DNA of 21,161 bases. Origin: an uncultured Flavobacteriia bacterium. Its GTDB lineage: Bacteria; Bacteroidota; Bacteroidia; Flavobacteriales_D; Crocinitomicaceae. The stretch lies in assembly GCA_903887095.1 (NCBI GenBank), contig CAISOQ010000455.1:1-21161 (forward strand), in the 5' to 3' direction. The notes under the pieces were generated by a model. That model had not been told where the DNA came from and made no database searches. It saw nothing but the letters and a program-made list of their open reading frames with translations. Both the position numbers and the translations under genes were made by a program. This document shows positions 7,147 to 14,275 of the stretch, in pieces (the stretch's first letter is position 1; each line of letters begins with the position of its first letter).

Positions 7147-8698
7147 AATTACCCGACGGATTAATTTTTAGATTGTATTCCCAATTTGGACGGACCTTGG
7201 TTGGTTTTGTAAACAAGAAAACTTTTTCGGGTTGAACTCCCAAGACTTCGTTGCCGCTGTCCCATTTACCGTTTCTATTTTCATCTTCAATAACCCGCAA
7301 CTGGTATTCGCCGGGCACTAGATTTTCGAATGTAGCTTTGTTCCCTGCCAAAAGGTGCTTTTCATCAACCACCCCTTTGTCTTTCATTAATTCCAAAATT
7401 AGGCCCCCTATAAATCCACTTATTGAAACATGGATAATGCCTAATTCTTCCATTGATTTAAACCTGTATGACTTTGAGAAGGCTTCTGATAATGCCCCTC
7501 CCTCAGTTGTCAAAGCACCAGGAAGCAATGTAACAACAAACGCCCCACTTAGTTCTTCAGAAGGCAGCAACTGCAGCATGTCTTGCGCAAATTGAATCGT
7601 GTATTTTATAGGATTAACAGTGTCCTTCTCATCGTAAATAGAGATTTTGGACGTATCAATAGTTTTTAAAAAAGCATTTACTGACAATGAAATAGTTTCC
7701 CCAGGAACGATGATTTCGTCCTTCGAAGCGGAAGTTATTTTTAAAGGCATTGACCAATCTTTTTCACTTGTTCGAACAGTGGAAGAGTCTTGATTTTCTT
7801 TTTCATAAAAGAGAATTTTATAATCTCCAGCGCCAAGTTGAACAGGAAATAATTTAAAAAGTTTGTCGTCTATTTTTCGAACACGAATACTATCGAGTGC
7901 TTTGTCATTGATATCAAAAAGGGGATTGAAAGCAGCATTCGATGTGCTAACTAAAAAAGAACCAGGGCTCTGTAATTCTACCGTTGTAATACTTTGTTCT
8001 GTTTCTGGTTGAAACATGTGGATCATTAACGTGTCCGTATTGTCCGTTTGAATTTTAACTAAATCAGTCACGAATCCAACAAGCTCATTTTTATCGGCGA
8101 TAAGGTTTTTGTTATCATCCTTGAACGCTTTCACGTAATATTCACCTTGTTTCATGTAGTTCATTGAAGCCTTTCCAGATCCATCCGAAGATGAGAAATA
8201 AATAGGCTTAAGGCTGTCTTTGTGAGCATAAAAACCAACCGTTGCATCTGAAATGGCCTGACCATTCAACGCATCACGTAGCAGAATTTCTTGCTGTAGT
8301 GTGTCAATTTGAGCACCTGTTGAAAACACATAGGAAAAAAGCGATTGGTTTTTTTCAGTTACATCTTTTACGGCCCCATTAAAGTAGATTACATAGGTTG
8401 TATTAGATTTCAAACTTTCTTCCCATGAAAGCACGAGTTCTTTTTTGTGTAAGGAAGCTTTTAATTTGGCATCATTGGGAACAATAATAATATTTTGTTG
8501 AGGGTTGTTCAGTTCCACAAACTCATCAAAAACTAATTTTATAGATTGCTCTTTGAAAAAGAGTGTTTTATTTTCAGGGACCGTCTTTACTGGTTCAGGC
8601 GCTACAAGATCTTCTTCTCCACCCGAAATTTGTCCTACCTGTGCACAGGATAAGGCTAGCAAAAACGGAAGCAATTTCAAAGCAAACCTGAAATCCAT
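7139..8698 (-). CDS. Ig-like (Big_5) domain lipoprotein
   Basis: A protein of about 519 residues. The ATG at 8698 is preferred over the TTG six bases upstream. The N-terminus ends with Cys18 followed by AQVGQISGGEEDL, the CxxxGxxxGGxxD pattern typical of a Bacteroidota lipoprotein family with an N-terminal bacterial Ig-like (SbsA/Big_5) domain; here that domain spans about residues 30-130 (FDEFVELNNPQQNIIIVPND, YVIYFNGAVKDV). Later regions look like carboxypeptidase-regulatory or Cna-B-like beta modules, including FKDDNKNLIADKNELVGFV and a C-terminal EDENRNGKWDSGNEVLG motif resembling a calcium-binding loop. The lipobox itself is atypical (Ala at -3). It sits between the sulfoxide reductase and flippase-like genes with overlaps of 22 and 8 nt. 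Function is unknown. Confidence 0.85.
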   Translation of the reverse strand: MDFRFALKLLPFLLALSCAQVGQISGGEEDLVAPEPVKTVPENKTLFFKEQSIKLVFDEFVELNNPQQNIIIVPNDAKLKASLHKKELVLSWEESLKSNTTYVIYFNGAVKDVTEKNQSLFSYVFSTGAQIDTLQQEILLRDALNGQAISDATVGFYAHKDSLKPIYFSSSDGSGKASMNYMKQGEYYVKAFKDDNKNLIADKNELVGFVTDLVKIQTDNTDTLMIHMFQPETEQSITTVELQSPGSFLVSTSNAAFNPLFDINDKALDSIRVRKIDDKLFKLFPVQLGAGDYKILFYEKENQDSSTVRTSEKDWSMPLKITSASKDEIIVPGETISLSVNAFLKTIDTSKISIYDEKDTVNPIKYTIQFAQDMLQLLPSEELSGAFVVTLLPGALTTEGGALSEAFSKSYRFKSMEELGIIHVSISGFIGGLILELMKDKGVVDEKHLLAGNKATFENLVPGEYQLRVIEDENRNGKWDSGNEVLGVQPEKVFLFTKPTKVRPNWEYNLKINPSGNYE

Positions 8699-9156
8699 TG
8701 GCAAAGTTTTTCGAGGTGTTTCTTGTCTATTTGATCGAAGGCCTCTAATTTATCACTGTCTACATCTAGCACGCCCACAACCTCACCATTTTTAAACAAA
8801 GGAACAACAATTTCACTTTTAGAAAGGGAGCTGCATGCGATGTGGCCATCAAATAAATCAACATTTGGAACCAGGACCGTTTGCTCTTGTTTCCATGCGG
8901 CTCCGCAAACACCCTTGCCTTTTTGAATTCTTGTGCAAGCGACTGGGCCCTGAAATGGACCAAGCACCAGTTCGCCATCCTTTACGAGGTAAAAACCAAT
9001 CCAAAAAAAGCCAAACGCCTCCTTCAGCGCCGCAGATACATTTCCTAAGTTGGCCACCACATCTTTTTCGTTGCCAATCAAAGCAACGATCTGAGGAAAA
9101 AGCCCATCGTAAATATCATCTTTCGTTCCTGAAATGCGGACGAGGTCTTCAGCCAT
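8677..9156 (-). CDS. Free methionine-R-sulfoxide reductase (GAF-domain, fRMsr)
   Basis: A 159-residue single GAF domain. It reduces free L-methionine-(R)-sulfoxide to methionine in the cytoplasm, protecting against oxidant damage. The family signatures are all present: WIGFYL, LGPFQGPVACTRI, GKGVCGAAW, HIACSSLSKSEIVVPL. The three conserved cysteines fall at 74, 84 and 108, with spacings of 10 and 24 residues that match those of the E. coli enzyme (YebR, Cys84/94/118), so the catalytic and resolving residues are intact. The length is normal for the family. It is first in a minus-strand unit and overlaps the lipoprotein gene by 22 nt. The ATG at 9156 fits the expected N-terminus and lies about 18 nt from the predicted transcription start. 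Confidence 0.95.
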   Translation of the reverse strand: MAEDLVRISGTKDDIYDGLFPQIVALIGNEKDVVANLGNVSAALKEAFGFFWIGFYLVKDGELVLGPFQGPVACTRIQKGKGVCGAAWKQEQTVLVPNVDLFDGHIACSSLSKSEIVVPLFKNGEVVGVLDVDSDKLEAFDQIDKKHLEKLCQWISGLL

Positions 9157-9178
9157 GTTAATTGTATTTATGCGTCAG

Positions 9179-9209
9179 CAAAATTGGATTAATTATCCGT
9201 ATTCTGCAA
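9179..9209 (-). promoter_or_regulatory. Candidate promoter for the sulfoxide-reductase operon
   Basis: On the minus strand a TTG (9209-9207) is followed 20 nt later by CAATTTTG (9186-9179), which matches TAnnTTTG at all but the first base. The spacing is within the usual 17-23 nt, and the ATG at 9156 would have a leader of about 18 nt. Confidence 0.45.
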
Positions 9210-9218
9210 TTTTTTGCT

Positions 9219-9226
9219 TATCTTCA
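9219..9226 (+). promoter_or_regulatory. Candidate -7 box (TATCTTCA) for the exonuclease gene
   Basis: A TATCTTC element like those before other genes here (TATCTTCG at 20250, TACCTTCG at 10859), 18 nt before the ATG at 9245. It matches TAnnTTTG at six of eight bases. No clear -33 element was found. Confidence 0.35.
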
Positions 9227-9244
9227 GTATAGAAAGATCATATT

Positions 9245-9964
9245 ATGTTAGAAAAAGTACAATTAGAAAAGATTTTGTTTTTGGATATTGAGACAGTCCC
9301 TCAGGTATACCAATACAAAGATGTAGAGGCGGATGCAAAAAAATTATTTGAAGCAAAAACAAGAAGTCTGGTAAAAGACGACAAAACATTCGACGATGCC
9401 TACAATGAACGAGCAGGCATTTTGGCCGAATTTGGAAAGATCATTTGTATATCTGTTGGCTTTGTCAATGAAACTAGGACAGGCAGACAAATGCGAATAA
9501 AGTCTTTTTATCATGAAGATGAGGAAACGTTGTTAAGGCAATTCAAGCAACTACTAGATGATCATGGCATGACAAAATATTTTGCGCTCTGCGGCCACAA
9601 TGCCAAAGAGTTTGATTTTCCTTATATCTGCCGCCGTATGTTAATTCATGGCATGCAATTGCCATCTCTTTTGGATATTGCTGGGAAAAAACCTTGGGAA
9701 ATATCCCATTTTGACACTATGGAACTTTGGAAATTTGGCGACTATAAAGCATACACATCTTTGGCGTTGTTGTGTCATGTATTTAAAATTCCTACGCCGA
9801 AGGATGACATCTCAGGAGCCGATGTTGCTCGAGTCTTTTATGAAGACGGCGACTTGGAAAGAATAAAGGTGTATTGCGAAAAAGACGTCATTGCTTTGAT
9901 TCAACTTTTCCTTCGAATGAAAGGAGAGCCGCTGGTAGATGAAGCTGAAATTGTGCACATATGA
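9245..9964 (+). CDS. DEDD-superfamily 3'-5' exonuclease (PolB-exonuclease-like)
   Basis: A 239-residue standalone exonuclease resembling the predicted family related to the proofreading domain of DNA polymerase B (PF10108). ExoI is FLDIETVP with Asp14 and Glu16; ExoII is HNAKEFDFP with Asp124; ExoIII is YCEKDV with Tyr210 and Asp214, placing it in the DEDDy class, so all four metal-binding acids are present. Such enzymes cleave nucleotides from 3' ends of DNA or RNA; the substrate of this family is not established as far as I know. No polymerase domain is attached. The gene has its own promoter region divergent from the sulfoxide-reductase operon and ends at a strong hairpin, so it is probably monocistronic. 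ATG at 9245 leaves only eight residues before the domain. Confidence 0.93.
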   Translation: MLEKVQLEKILFLDIETVPQVYQYKDVEADAKKLFEAKTRSLVKDDKTFDDAYNERAGILAEFGKIICISVGFVNETRTGRQMRIKSFYHEDEETLLRQFKQLLDDHGMTKYFALCGHNAKEFDFPYICRRMLIHGMQLPSLLDIAGKKPWEISHFDTMELWKFGDYKAYTSLALLCHVFKIPTPKDDISGADVARVFYEDGDLERIKVYCEKDVIALIQLFLRMKGEPLVDEAEIVHI

Positions 9965-9966
9965 AA

Positions 9967-9992
9967 AACGCCGCATTTAGCGGCGTTTTTTT
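9967..9992. terminator. Strong hairpin terminator, probably bidirectional
   Basis: A perfect 8-bp stem (AACGCCGC, 9967-9974; GCGGCGTT, 9980-9987) with a 5-nt loop and a T run to 9992 begins 2 nt after the exonuclease stop. A-run bases before the left arm give a short U tail on the opposite strand too, so it can also end transcripts of the convergent lipoprotein genes. Confidence 0.9.
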
Positions 9993-10009
9993 GTAATCTA
10001 TATTTCGTA

Positions 10010-10378
10010 TTATTGAATGAAAACGGTTTCTTCTGAAGTTGTTTCTTCTTCCACCTTGATAATTCCTTCACCAATAGCAGTATTCAAGGTCGCCTCTATG
10101 TTCAAAATAGCGACGCCTGCTTGCCCTAATTGGTATACATCATTAAAGTTGAAAACTGCTTTTCCATCAGAGTTTGTTAGCGTCGTATCATACAACACCA
10201 CATTAGCAGGCTGATTGGTCGTTGATTTGCCGTAAAGCACAACTTGTGCACCTGATACCGGTTGGTTCGCAACATTCATTACGTTAATAATTGCAATAGT
10301 ATCTGCCTTTTTTCTGCAGCCGGAAGAAAGAGCAAGACCTAATCCTGCGATGAAAACAAAAAATAATGATTTTTTCAT
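10010..10378 (-). CDS. Small lipoprotein with a beta-sandwich-like domain (paralogue of the next gene)
   Basis: A 122-residue protein with a lipoprotein-like signal (MKKSLFFVFIAGLGLALSSGCRKK; Cys21, though Ser at -3 makes the lipobox imperfect). The mature part is a single domain resembling carboxypeptidase-regulatory/Ig-like beta-sandwiches: NVANQPVSGAQVVLYG, then DTTLTNSDGKAVFNFND, ending with an acidic EETTSEETVFIQ. It shares GAQVV, the TNSxGxxVFN turn and the ETVF ending with its upstream neighbour, so the two are tandem duplicates. Specific function is unknown; envelope location is inferred. It lies 23 nt after the upstream gene and ends just before the hairpin at 9967-9992. Confidence 0.82.
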   Translation of the reverse strand: MKKSLFFVFIAGLGLALSSGCRKKADTIAIINVMNVANQPVSGAQVVLYGKSTTNQPANVVLYDTTLTNSDGKAVFNFNDVYQLGQAGVAILNIEATLNTAIGEGIIKVEEETTSEETVFIQ

Positions 10379-10401
10379 AGTGGTATTTATAGTATAAAAT
10401 C

Positions 10402-10785
10402 TTAATTCAATAAAAATACAGTTTCAACAGTGGTCAGATGCATGCGACAGCGCACATAACCGCTTCCGCTTTTGGTATTCTTTTTAGCAATGACGTCAAA
10501 ATATCCTGTTGAGTTGGCTTCGCTGGCTGCATCAAAATAGTTGTTCATATTAAATACCACGAAACCAGAGGAATTTGTTATTAAGGTATCCACAAAGGCA
10601 TTCGTTGGAGGATTGGATTGCAGATCACCAATAACGACTACTTGCGCCCCTTCTAATAATTCATTGCTTGAAGAACGCACAAAGATTTTCAACACAGACG
10701 GATCTGTGTTTTTACAAGATGTCGTCATCATTATTGTGGAAATGATGAGAGACAGAGCAGCGATCAATTTGAACATCCTATTCAT
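10402..10785 (-). CDS. Small lipoprotein with a beta-sandwich-like domain (paralogue)
   Basis: A 127-residue protein whose signal ends in MMTTSC (Cys24), followed by KNTDPSVLKIFVRSSSNELL, GAQVVVIGD, LITNSSGFVVFNMNN and a TTVETVFLLN end. It aligns with the downstream lipoprotein over the whole domain but is clearly diverged. There are two possible starts nine bases apart (10785 and 10776); the first is used here because it lies about 18 nt from the predicted transcription start. It is the first gene of the pair and probably co-transcribed with it. There is no catalytic motif, and function is unknown. Confidence 0.82.
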   Translation of the reverse strand: MNRMFKLIAALSLIISTIMMTTSCKNTDPSVLKIFVRSSSNELLEGAQVVVIGDLQSNPPTNAFVDTLITNSSGFVVFNMNNYFDAASEANSTGYFDVIAKKNTKSGSGYVRCRMHLTTVETVFLLN

Positions 10786-10807
10786 TAGGCGATGAATTCA
10801 TGCAGCC

Positions 10808-10840
10808 CAAAGATAAACTTATTTTGAAATACTCTAACAA
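10808..10840 (-). promoter_or_regulatory. Candidate promoter for the paired lipoprotein genes
   Basis: On the minus strand a TTG (10840-10838) is followed 22 nt later by TATCTTTG (10815-10808), an exact TAnnTTTG match. The predicted start near 10803 gives a leader of about 18 nt before the ATG at 10785. This is the best promoter match in the window. Confidence 0.6.
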
Positions 10841-10858
10841 CATTGTATGTCAATTTCT

Positions 10859-10866
10859 TACCTTCG
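10859..10866 (+). promoter_or_regulatory. Candidate -7 box (TACCTTCG) for the pheS operon
   Basis: TACCTTCG matches seven of eight bases of TAnnTTTG and would give a leader of about 90 nt before the pheS ATG. A TTG at 10843-10845 is only 13 nt away, shorter than usual, so the assignment is uncertain. Confidence 0.3.
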
Positions 10867-10868
10867 CA

Positions 10869-10918
10869 ACTGCATTTGCAGTATTTGTTGAGCCCATTAA
10901 ACAATTTAGCTCGCTAAA
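10869..10918. repeat. Two short palindromes in the pheS leader
   Basis: ACTGCA-TT-TGCAGT (10869-10882) and TTTAGC-TC-GCTAAA (10905-10918) are perfect inverted repeats with 6-nt arms and 2-nt centres, 36 bp apart start to start. The first sits where transcription from the 10859 box would begin. They could be protein-binding sites or chance; the 2-nt centres make stable RNA hairpins less likely. Confidence 0.35.
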
Positions 10919-10962
10919 AAGTTACAGCTCAAACGAATTGTTAGCATGAGATTAATTGAAAG

Positions 10963-11985
10963 ATGAAGCTTGAAATAGAAAAAGTTGTAAGTGAAATAGA
11001 GCAGTTTGTCATTACAAACACCTCAGAGCTAGAGGCTTTTCGCATTCGATTTTTAGGGTCTAAGGGACTTGTAAAAGACCTCTATGGCTTATTAAAATCA
11101 GTACCCAACGAAGAAAAAAAAGAGGCTGGCCAACAAGTGAATGAGTTGCGAGCTAAAGCTGAGGAAAAGTATGCCTTATTAAAAGAGCAACTGGAATCGG
11201 CAGATCAATCTAGAGATGGCGCAGATTTGAGTAGACCTGGTGAGCCCTCAACCATTGGTGCTCGTCATCCGCTTTCATTGGTGAGAAGTGAAATAATTGA
11301 AATATTTAACCGTATTGGTTATACCGTTTCTGAAGGTCCGGAAATAGAAGACGACTGGCATAATTTCTCTGCCTTAAATTTTCCACCAGAACACCCTGCT
11401 AGGGATATGCAGGATACTTTTTTCATAGAAAAAGGAGAGCAAGAAATGGCATTGAGAACCCACACGAGTTCTGTTCAAGTGCGTGTCATGGAAAATGCGG
11501 AGCCTCCTATTCGAACGATTTCTCCGGGAAGAGTATACAGAAACGAAGCAATATCAGCTAGAGCCCATTGCTTCTTTCATCAAGTGGAAGGACTTTATAT
11601 TGACAAAGATGTTTCGTTTGCAGATTTGAAACAAACCCTGCTCTATTTTGCCAAGGAAATGTTTGGTGAAAAAGCGAAAATAAGAATGCGCCCGTCCTAT
11701 TTTCCATTTACTGAGCCAAGTGCAGAGGTAGATGTTTCATGCAGCATTTGTAATGCGGAGGGATGCAATGTTTGTAAACACACAGGTTGGCTTGAAATAT
11801 TAGGTTGTGGAATGGTTGATCCGAATGTTCTTGAAGCTTGTGGCATTGACTCAAAAATATACAGTGGTTTTGCTTTTGGAATGGGCATTGAACGCATCAC
11901 ACAGTTGAAGTACCGTGTAAATGACCTACGCTTATATTCTGAAAACGATATCCGTTTTCTAAAACAATTTACCAGCGGCATCTGA
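10963..11985 (+). CDS. pheS: Phenylalanine--tRNA ligase alpha subunit
   Basis: A 340-residue class II aminoacyl-tRNA synthetase subunit that, with the beta subunit PheT, charges tRNA-Phe in the cytoplasm. The N-terminal coiled coil covers residues about 1-85. The catalytic core begins at RHPLSL and includes GYTVSEGPEIEDDWHNF, LRTHTSSVQVRVM, motif 2 SPGRVYRNEAISARAHCFFH and motif 3 GFAFGMGIERITQLKY. A four-cysteine segment C-x2-C-x4-C-x2-C (CSICNAEGCNVC) followed by TGWLEILGCGMV is a zinc-ribbon-like insert seen in many bacterial PheS proteins. The length is typical. pheT is not adjacent, as is common in Bacteroidota. One base separates its stop from the ytxJ-like start, so it heads an operon. 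Confidence 0.98.
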   Translation: MKLEIEKVVSEIEQFVITNTSELEAFRIRFLGSKGLVKDLYGLLKSVPNEEKKEAGQQVNELRAKAEEKYALLKEQLESADQSRDGADLSRPGEPSTIGARHPLSLVRSEIIEIFNRIGYTVSEGPEIEDDWHNFSALNFPPEHPARDMQDTFFIEKGEQEMALRTHTSSVQVRVMENAEPPIRTISPGRVYRNEAISARAHCFFHQVEGLYIDKDVSFADLKQTLLYFAKEMFGEKAKIRMRPSYFPFTEPSAEVDVSCSICNAEGCNVCKHTGWLEILGCGMVDPNVLEACGIDSKIYSGFAFGMGIERITQLKYRVNDLRLYSENDIRFLKQFTSGI

Positions 11986-11986
11986 T

Positions 11987-12355
11987 ATGGGACTATTTTC
12001 AACAGCTCAACCTGATTTAAAAAGATGGCGACTTATTGAAAACATGAGCGACCTTGCCAATGCAATGGATTTATCAGAAGAAGTACCAGTGCTTTTGTTT
12101 AAACATAGTACTAGGTGTTCAATCTCTTCCATGGCTCTTTCCACATTTAATCGTGATTGGCAGCTTTCCGAAGAACAATGTCCAATTTATTTTATAGACC
12201 TTTTGAAATACCGCGAGGTATCAAATGAAGTTGCTCGCTTGACAGGAGTTACTCATCAATCACCACAGGCTATTTTGTTGAAGGGAAGGACTGTCGTTTA
12301 TTCCGCTTCACACGATGCTATTGATGCTGAAAGTGTTGAGAATTTAGTTGTATGA
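11987..12355 (+). CDS. ytxJ: YtxJ-type monothiol bacilliredoxin
   Basis: A 122-residue thioredoxin-fold protein of the YtxJ family, named in Firmicutes for links to bacillithiol, a low-molecular-weight thiol that some Bacteroidota also make. The key sequence is KHSTRCSISSMAL with the single active-site Cys44; no second cysteine follows in a CxxC arrangement, which fits a monothiol mechanism of removing bacillithiol from protein thiols. YFIDLLKYREVS and the SPQAILLKG stretch match the fold's later strands, with the proline in the expected position before the fourth strand. It starts 1 nt after pheS and overlaps the cyclotransferase gene by 4 nt. Whether this host makes bacillithiol cannot be told from the window. 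Confidence 0.9.
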   Translation: MGLFSTAQPDLKRWRLIENMSDLANAMDLSEEVPVLLFKHSTRCSISSMALSTFNRDWQLSEEQCPIYFIDLLKYREVSNEVARLTGVTHQSPQAILLKGRTVVYSASHDAIDAESVENLVV

Positions 12356-13437
12356 AGAATATGAAAAAATATGTGATTATTGGTTCTGTTGTGGCGCTTA
12401 TTCTTGCAATGGTGCTATCACCATTTTTGCAAGGTAATCAAAACACGAGTGCGGAAGAGGCTCCAATGCCAGCTACTTTTTCCTTCAAAGAGAACCTTGC
12501 CACTAAATGGGATGAAACGATCGAACTGGAAATTTTAATAAATCAAGACGATATTGAGAAATTAGAATTGATTTATAATGATAGCACCTTTCAATCTTGG
12601 ACCAATCCGAGTCAAAGCATTAAATATAAGTTCAACGCTGGGTTTTATGGTTTGGGTACGCGCAGCGTTCGACTTCTTTCAACGCTGAAGGACGGAAGCA
12701 CCTACCTTGATGAACGAATGGTACGGGTCTTATCGGATGTGGTTCCAGAAATTTGGATAGTGGAATCATTGAAAGCATACCCGCACAGTCCAACGAGTTT
12801 TACGCAGGGGTTAGAGTTTGATGAAAATCAACTTTATGAAGGAACAGGCCAAAGAGGCACAAGTATGGTTGCACAGGTGGACTTGACTAGCGGGCAAGTG
12901 ATTAAAAAAATTGGTCTTGACGGAACTTATTTTGGTGAAGGAATTACCATTTTTGGTGATGAGGTTTTCCAGTTAACGTGGCAGGAACAAAAGTGTTTTG
13001 TGTATAATAAAAAGACACTTGAGTTGAAAAAAGATCTCCCTTATATTGGTGAGGGCTGGGGCTTGTGTAATGACGGCACTTCATTGATTATGTCTGATGG
13101 TTCCGAAAGAATCACGTTCAGGGATCCAAAAACATTCCAGATCCAGCGTACCATCGAAGTGTATTCGCACCAAGGGCCAGTCACTTACTTAAACGAATTA
13201 GAATACATCGATGATCTGATTTATGCCAATGTTTGGATGACAAATAAAATCGCCGTGATTGATCCACGCAATGGCAAAGTGTTGGCTGAAATTGATGCTA
13301 CTGCGCTAGTAAAAGAAGGCAAAGGCAAAGGGGATGTGTTGAATGGCATTGCCGCCAATGATGGAAAAATATACCTGACTGGCAAGAACTGGATTAAATT
13401 GTTTGAAGTGAAATTCAGAAAACCGGCGGATGTTTAA
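12352..13437 (+). CDS. Membrane-anchored glutaminyl-peptide cyclotransferase
   Basis: A 361-residue protein. Residues about 5-25 form one N-terminal membrane anchor or signal segment; residues about 30-130 form an Ig-like beta domain; residues about 140-355 match the beta-propeller, plant-type glutamine cyclotransferase family (PF05096), which converts N-terminal glutamine to pyroglutamate. Family motifs include FTQGLEF, YEGTGQRGTSMV, FGEGITIF, GEGWGLC and NELEYIDDLIYANVW followed by a TNKIAVID stretch. The catalytic side would face the periplasm. This fits T9SS substrates and other exported proteins, many of which expose N-terminal Gln after signal removal; that link is an inference. It begins in the stop of ytxJ (ATGA). 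A later ATG at 12361 is possible. Confidence 0.92.
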   Translation: MKNMKKYVIIGSVVALILAMVLSPFLQGNQNTSAEEAPMPATFSFKENLATKWDETIELEILINQDDIEKLELIYNDSTFQSWTNPSQSIKYKFNAGFYGLGTRSVRLLSTLKDGSTYLDERMVRVLSDVVPEIWIVESLKAYPHSPTSFTQGLEFDENQLYEGTGQRGTSMVAQVDLTSGQVIKKIGLDGTYFGEGITIFGDEVFQLTWQEQKCFVYNKKTLELKKDLPYIGEGWGLCNDGTSLIMSDGSERITFRDPKTFQIQRTIEVYSHQGPVTYLNELEYIDDLIYANVWMTNKIAVIDPRNGKVLAEIDATALVKEGKGKGDVLNGIAANDGKIYLTGKNWIKLFEVKFRKPADV

Positions 13438-13446
13438 AATCCAAAA

Positions 13447-14118
13447 TTAAACGGAGTCAATAAGTCTTCCTGCCTCTACCTTTACAACTTTACCCGGGAA
13501 TTTTTCCACCATGCGCATGTCATGCGTCGCCATCAGTACAGCTGTTTTTTCTTCTTTGGTAACAGCAATGAACAGGCGCATTATTTCTTCTGATGTTTCG
13601 GGATCTAGATTACCTGTCGGTTCATCTGCAAGGATTAATTCTGGCTTATTTAAAAGCGCTCTTGCTATGGAAACGCGTTGTTGTTCTCCACCAGAAAGTG
13701 TATGCGGCATTGAATTCGATTTTGATTCAACCCCCACTAACTGCAAAACATCAGTTGCTCGTTTTTCCATGAGAGCGCGATCTTTCCATCCCGTCGCACC
13801 TAGCACAAACAAAAGGTTTTCTAGTACTGTGCGGTCCATCAAAAGTTGAAAATCCTGAAAAACAATACCGATTTTACGTCGCAACATCGGAACGTCTTTT
13901 TTCCTTAGTTTTTTTAAATCAAACCCAGCAATCGTTCCCTCTCCTTCTACCAATGGAATTTCGCCATAAATAGTTTTTAAAAGACTTGACTTTCCGCTTC
14001 CTGTTCGCCCGATGAGGTAGACAAAGTCTGTTGCATTAAGTTCAAAATGAACATCTTCGAGTACTAATGCCTTTTGTTGGAATACTTTTCCGTTTTTGAT
14101 GTCAATGACTTTGCTCAC
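13447..14118 (-). CDS. ftsE: FtsE-like ABC transporter ATPase
   Basis: A 223-residue ABC ATPase with Walker A GRTGSGKS (37-44), signature LSGGEQQR, Walker B LILADEPTGNLDPETSEE and a His in the switch (ATHD). The N-terminus (IDIKNGKVFQQ, then LVLEDVHFEL and DFVYLIGRTGSGKSSLLKT) closely fits Bacteroidota FtsE, which with the permease FtsX transmits signals to cell-wall hydrolases during division. No ftsX is beside it here, so the FtsE assignment rests on sequence alone; a generic lipoprotein-release-type ATPase is the alternative. The start is GTG at 14118; there is no ATG that would preserve the N-terminal strand. Its 3' end is 9 nt from the cyclotransferase stop, and it diverges from the TPR gene. 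Confidence 0.88.
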   Translation of the reverse strand: MSKVIDIKNGKVFQQKALVLEDVHFELNATDFVYLIGRTGSGKSSLLKTIYGEIPLVEGEGTIAGFDLKKLRKKDVPMLRRKIGIVFQDFQLLMDRTVLENLLFVLGATGWKDRALMEKRATDVLQLVGVESKSNSMPHTLSGGEQQRVSIARALLNKPELILADEPTGNLDPETSEEIMRLFIAVTKEEKTAVLMATHDMRMVEKFPGKVVKVEAGRLIDSV

Positions 14119-14245
14119 ACGTAATTTTTTACATTGTAAAGGTCATAAAATCCTGAGGAGATGAGCGGTTTGCACAAGAAATAATCTTAACAGATTCTCG
14201 TTTAAAACTTTTAAGCGCCGTCTCATATAAGGTTGTCTACACCCG

Positions 14246-14253
14246 TAAATTTA
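14246..14253 (+). promoter_or_regulatory. Candidate -7 box (TAAATTTA) for the TPR/barrel gene pair
   Basis: TAAATTTA matches seven of eight bases of TAnnTTTG and lies 22 nt upstream of the ATG at 14276. No well-spaced -33 element was found. The surrounding 157-base divergent gap also holds TTTACA-T-TGTAAA (14128-14140), a small palindrome close to the ftsE start. Confidence 0.3.
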
Positions 14254-14275
14254 CTTGTTTAAAAAGAAGTGTACT

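Noticed and set aside
7251..7595. 114-residue plus-strand reading frame
   Set aside because: It lies wholly inside the well-supported lipoprotein gene on the other strand and has no family resemblance.
8835..9161. 108-residue plus-strand reading frame
   Set aside because: It is antisense to the methionine sulfoxide reductase gene, whose catalytic motifs are all present.
10786..10962. A T-box or tRNA-like element before pheS
   Set aside because: No T-box consensus or cloverleaf could be made from the sequence.
11700..11800. Four-cysteine cluster in pheS as an unusual insertion
   Set aside because: A CxxC...CxxC segment followed by TGWLEI is usual in many bacterial PheS proteins.
13511..13849. 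112-residue plus-strand reading frame
   Set aside because: It is antisense to the ABC ATPase gene.
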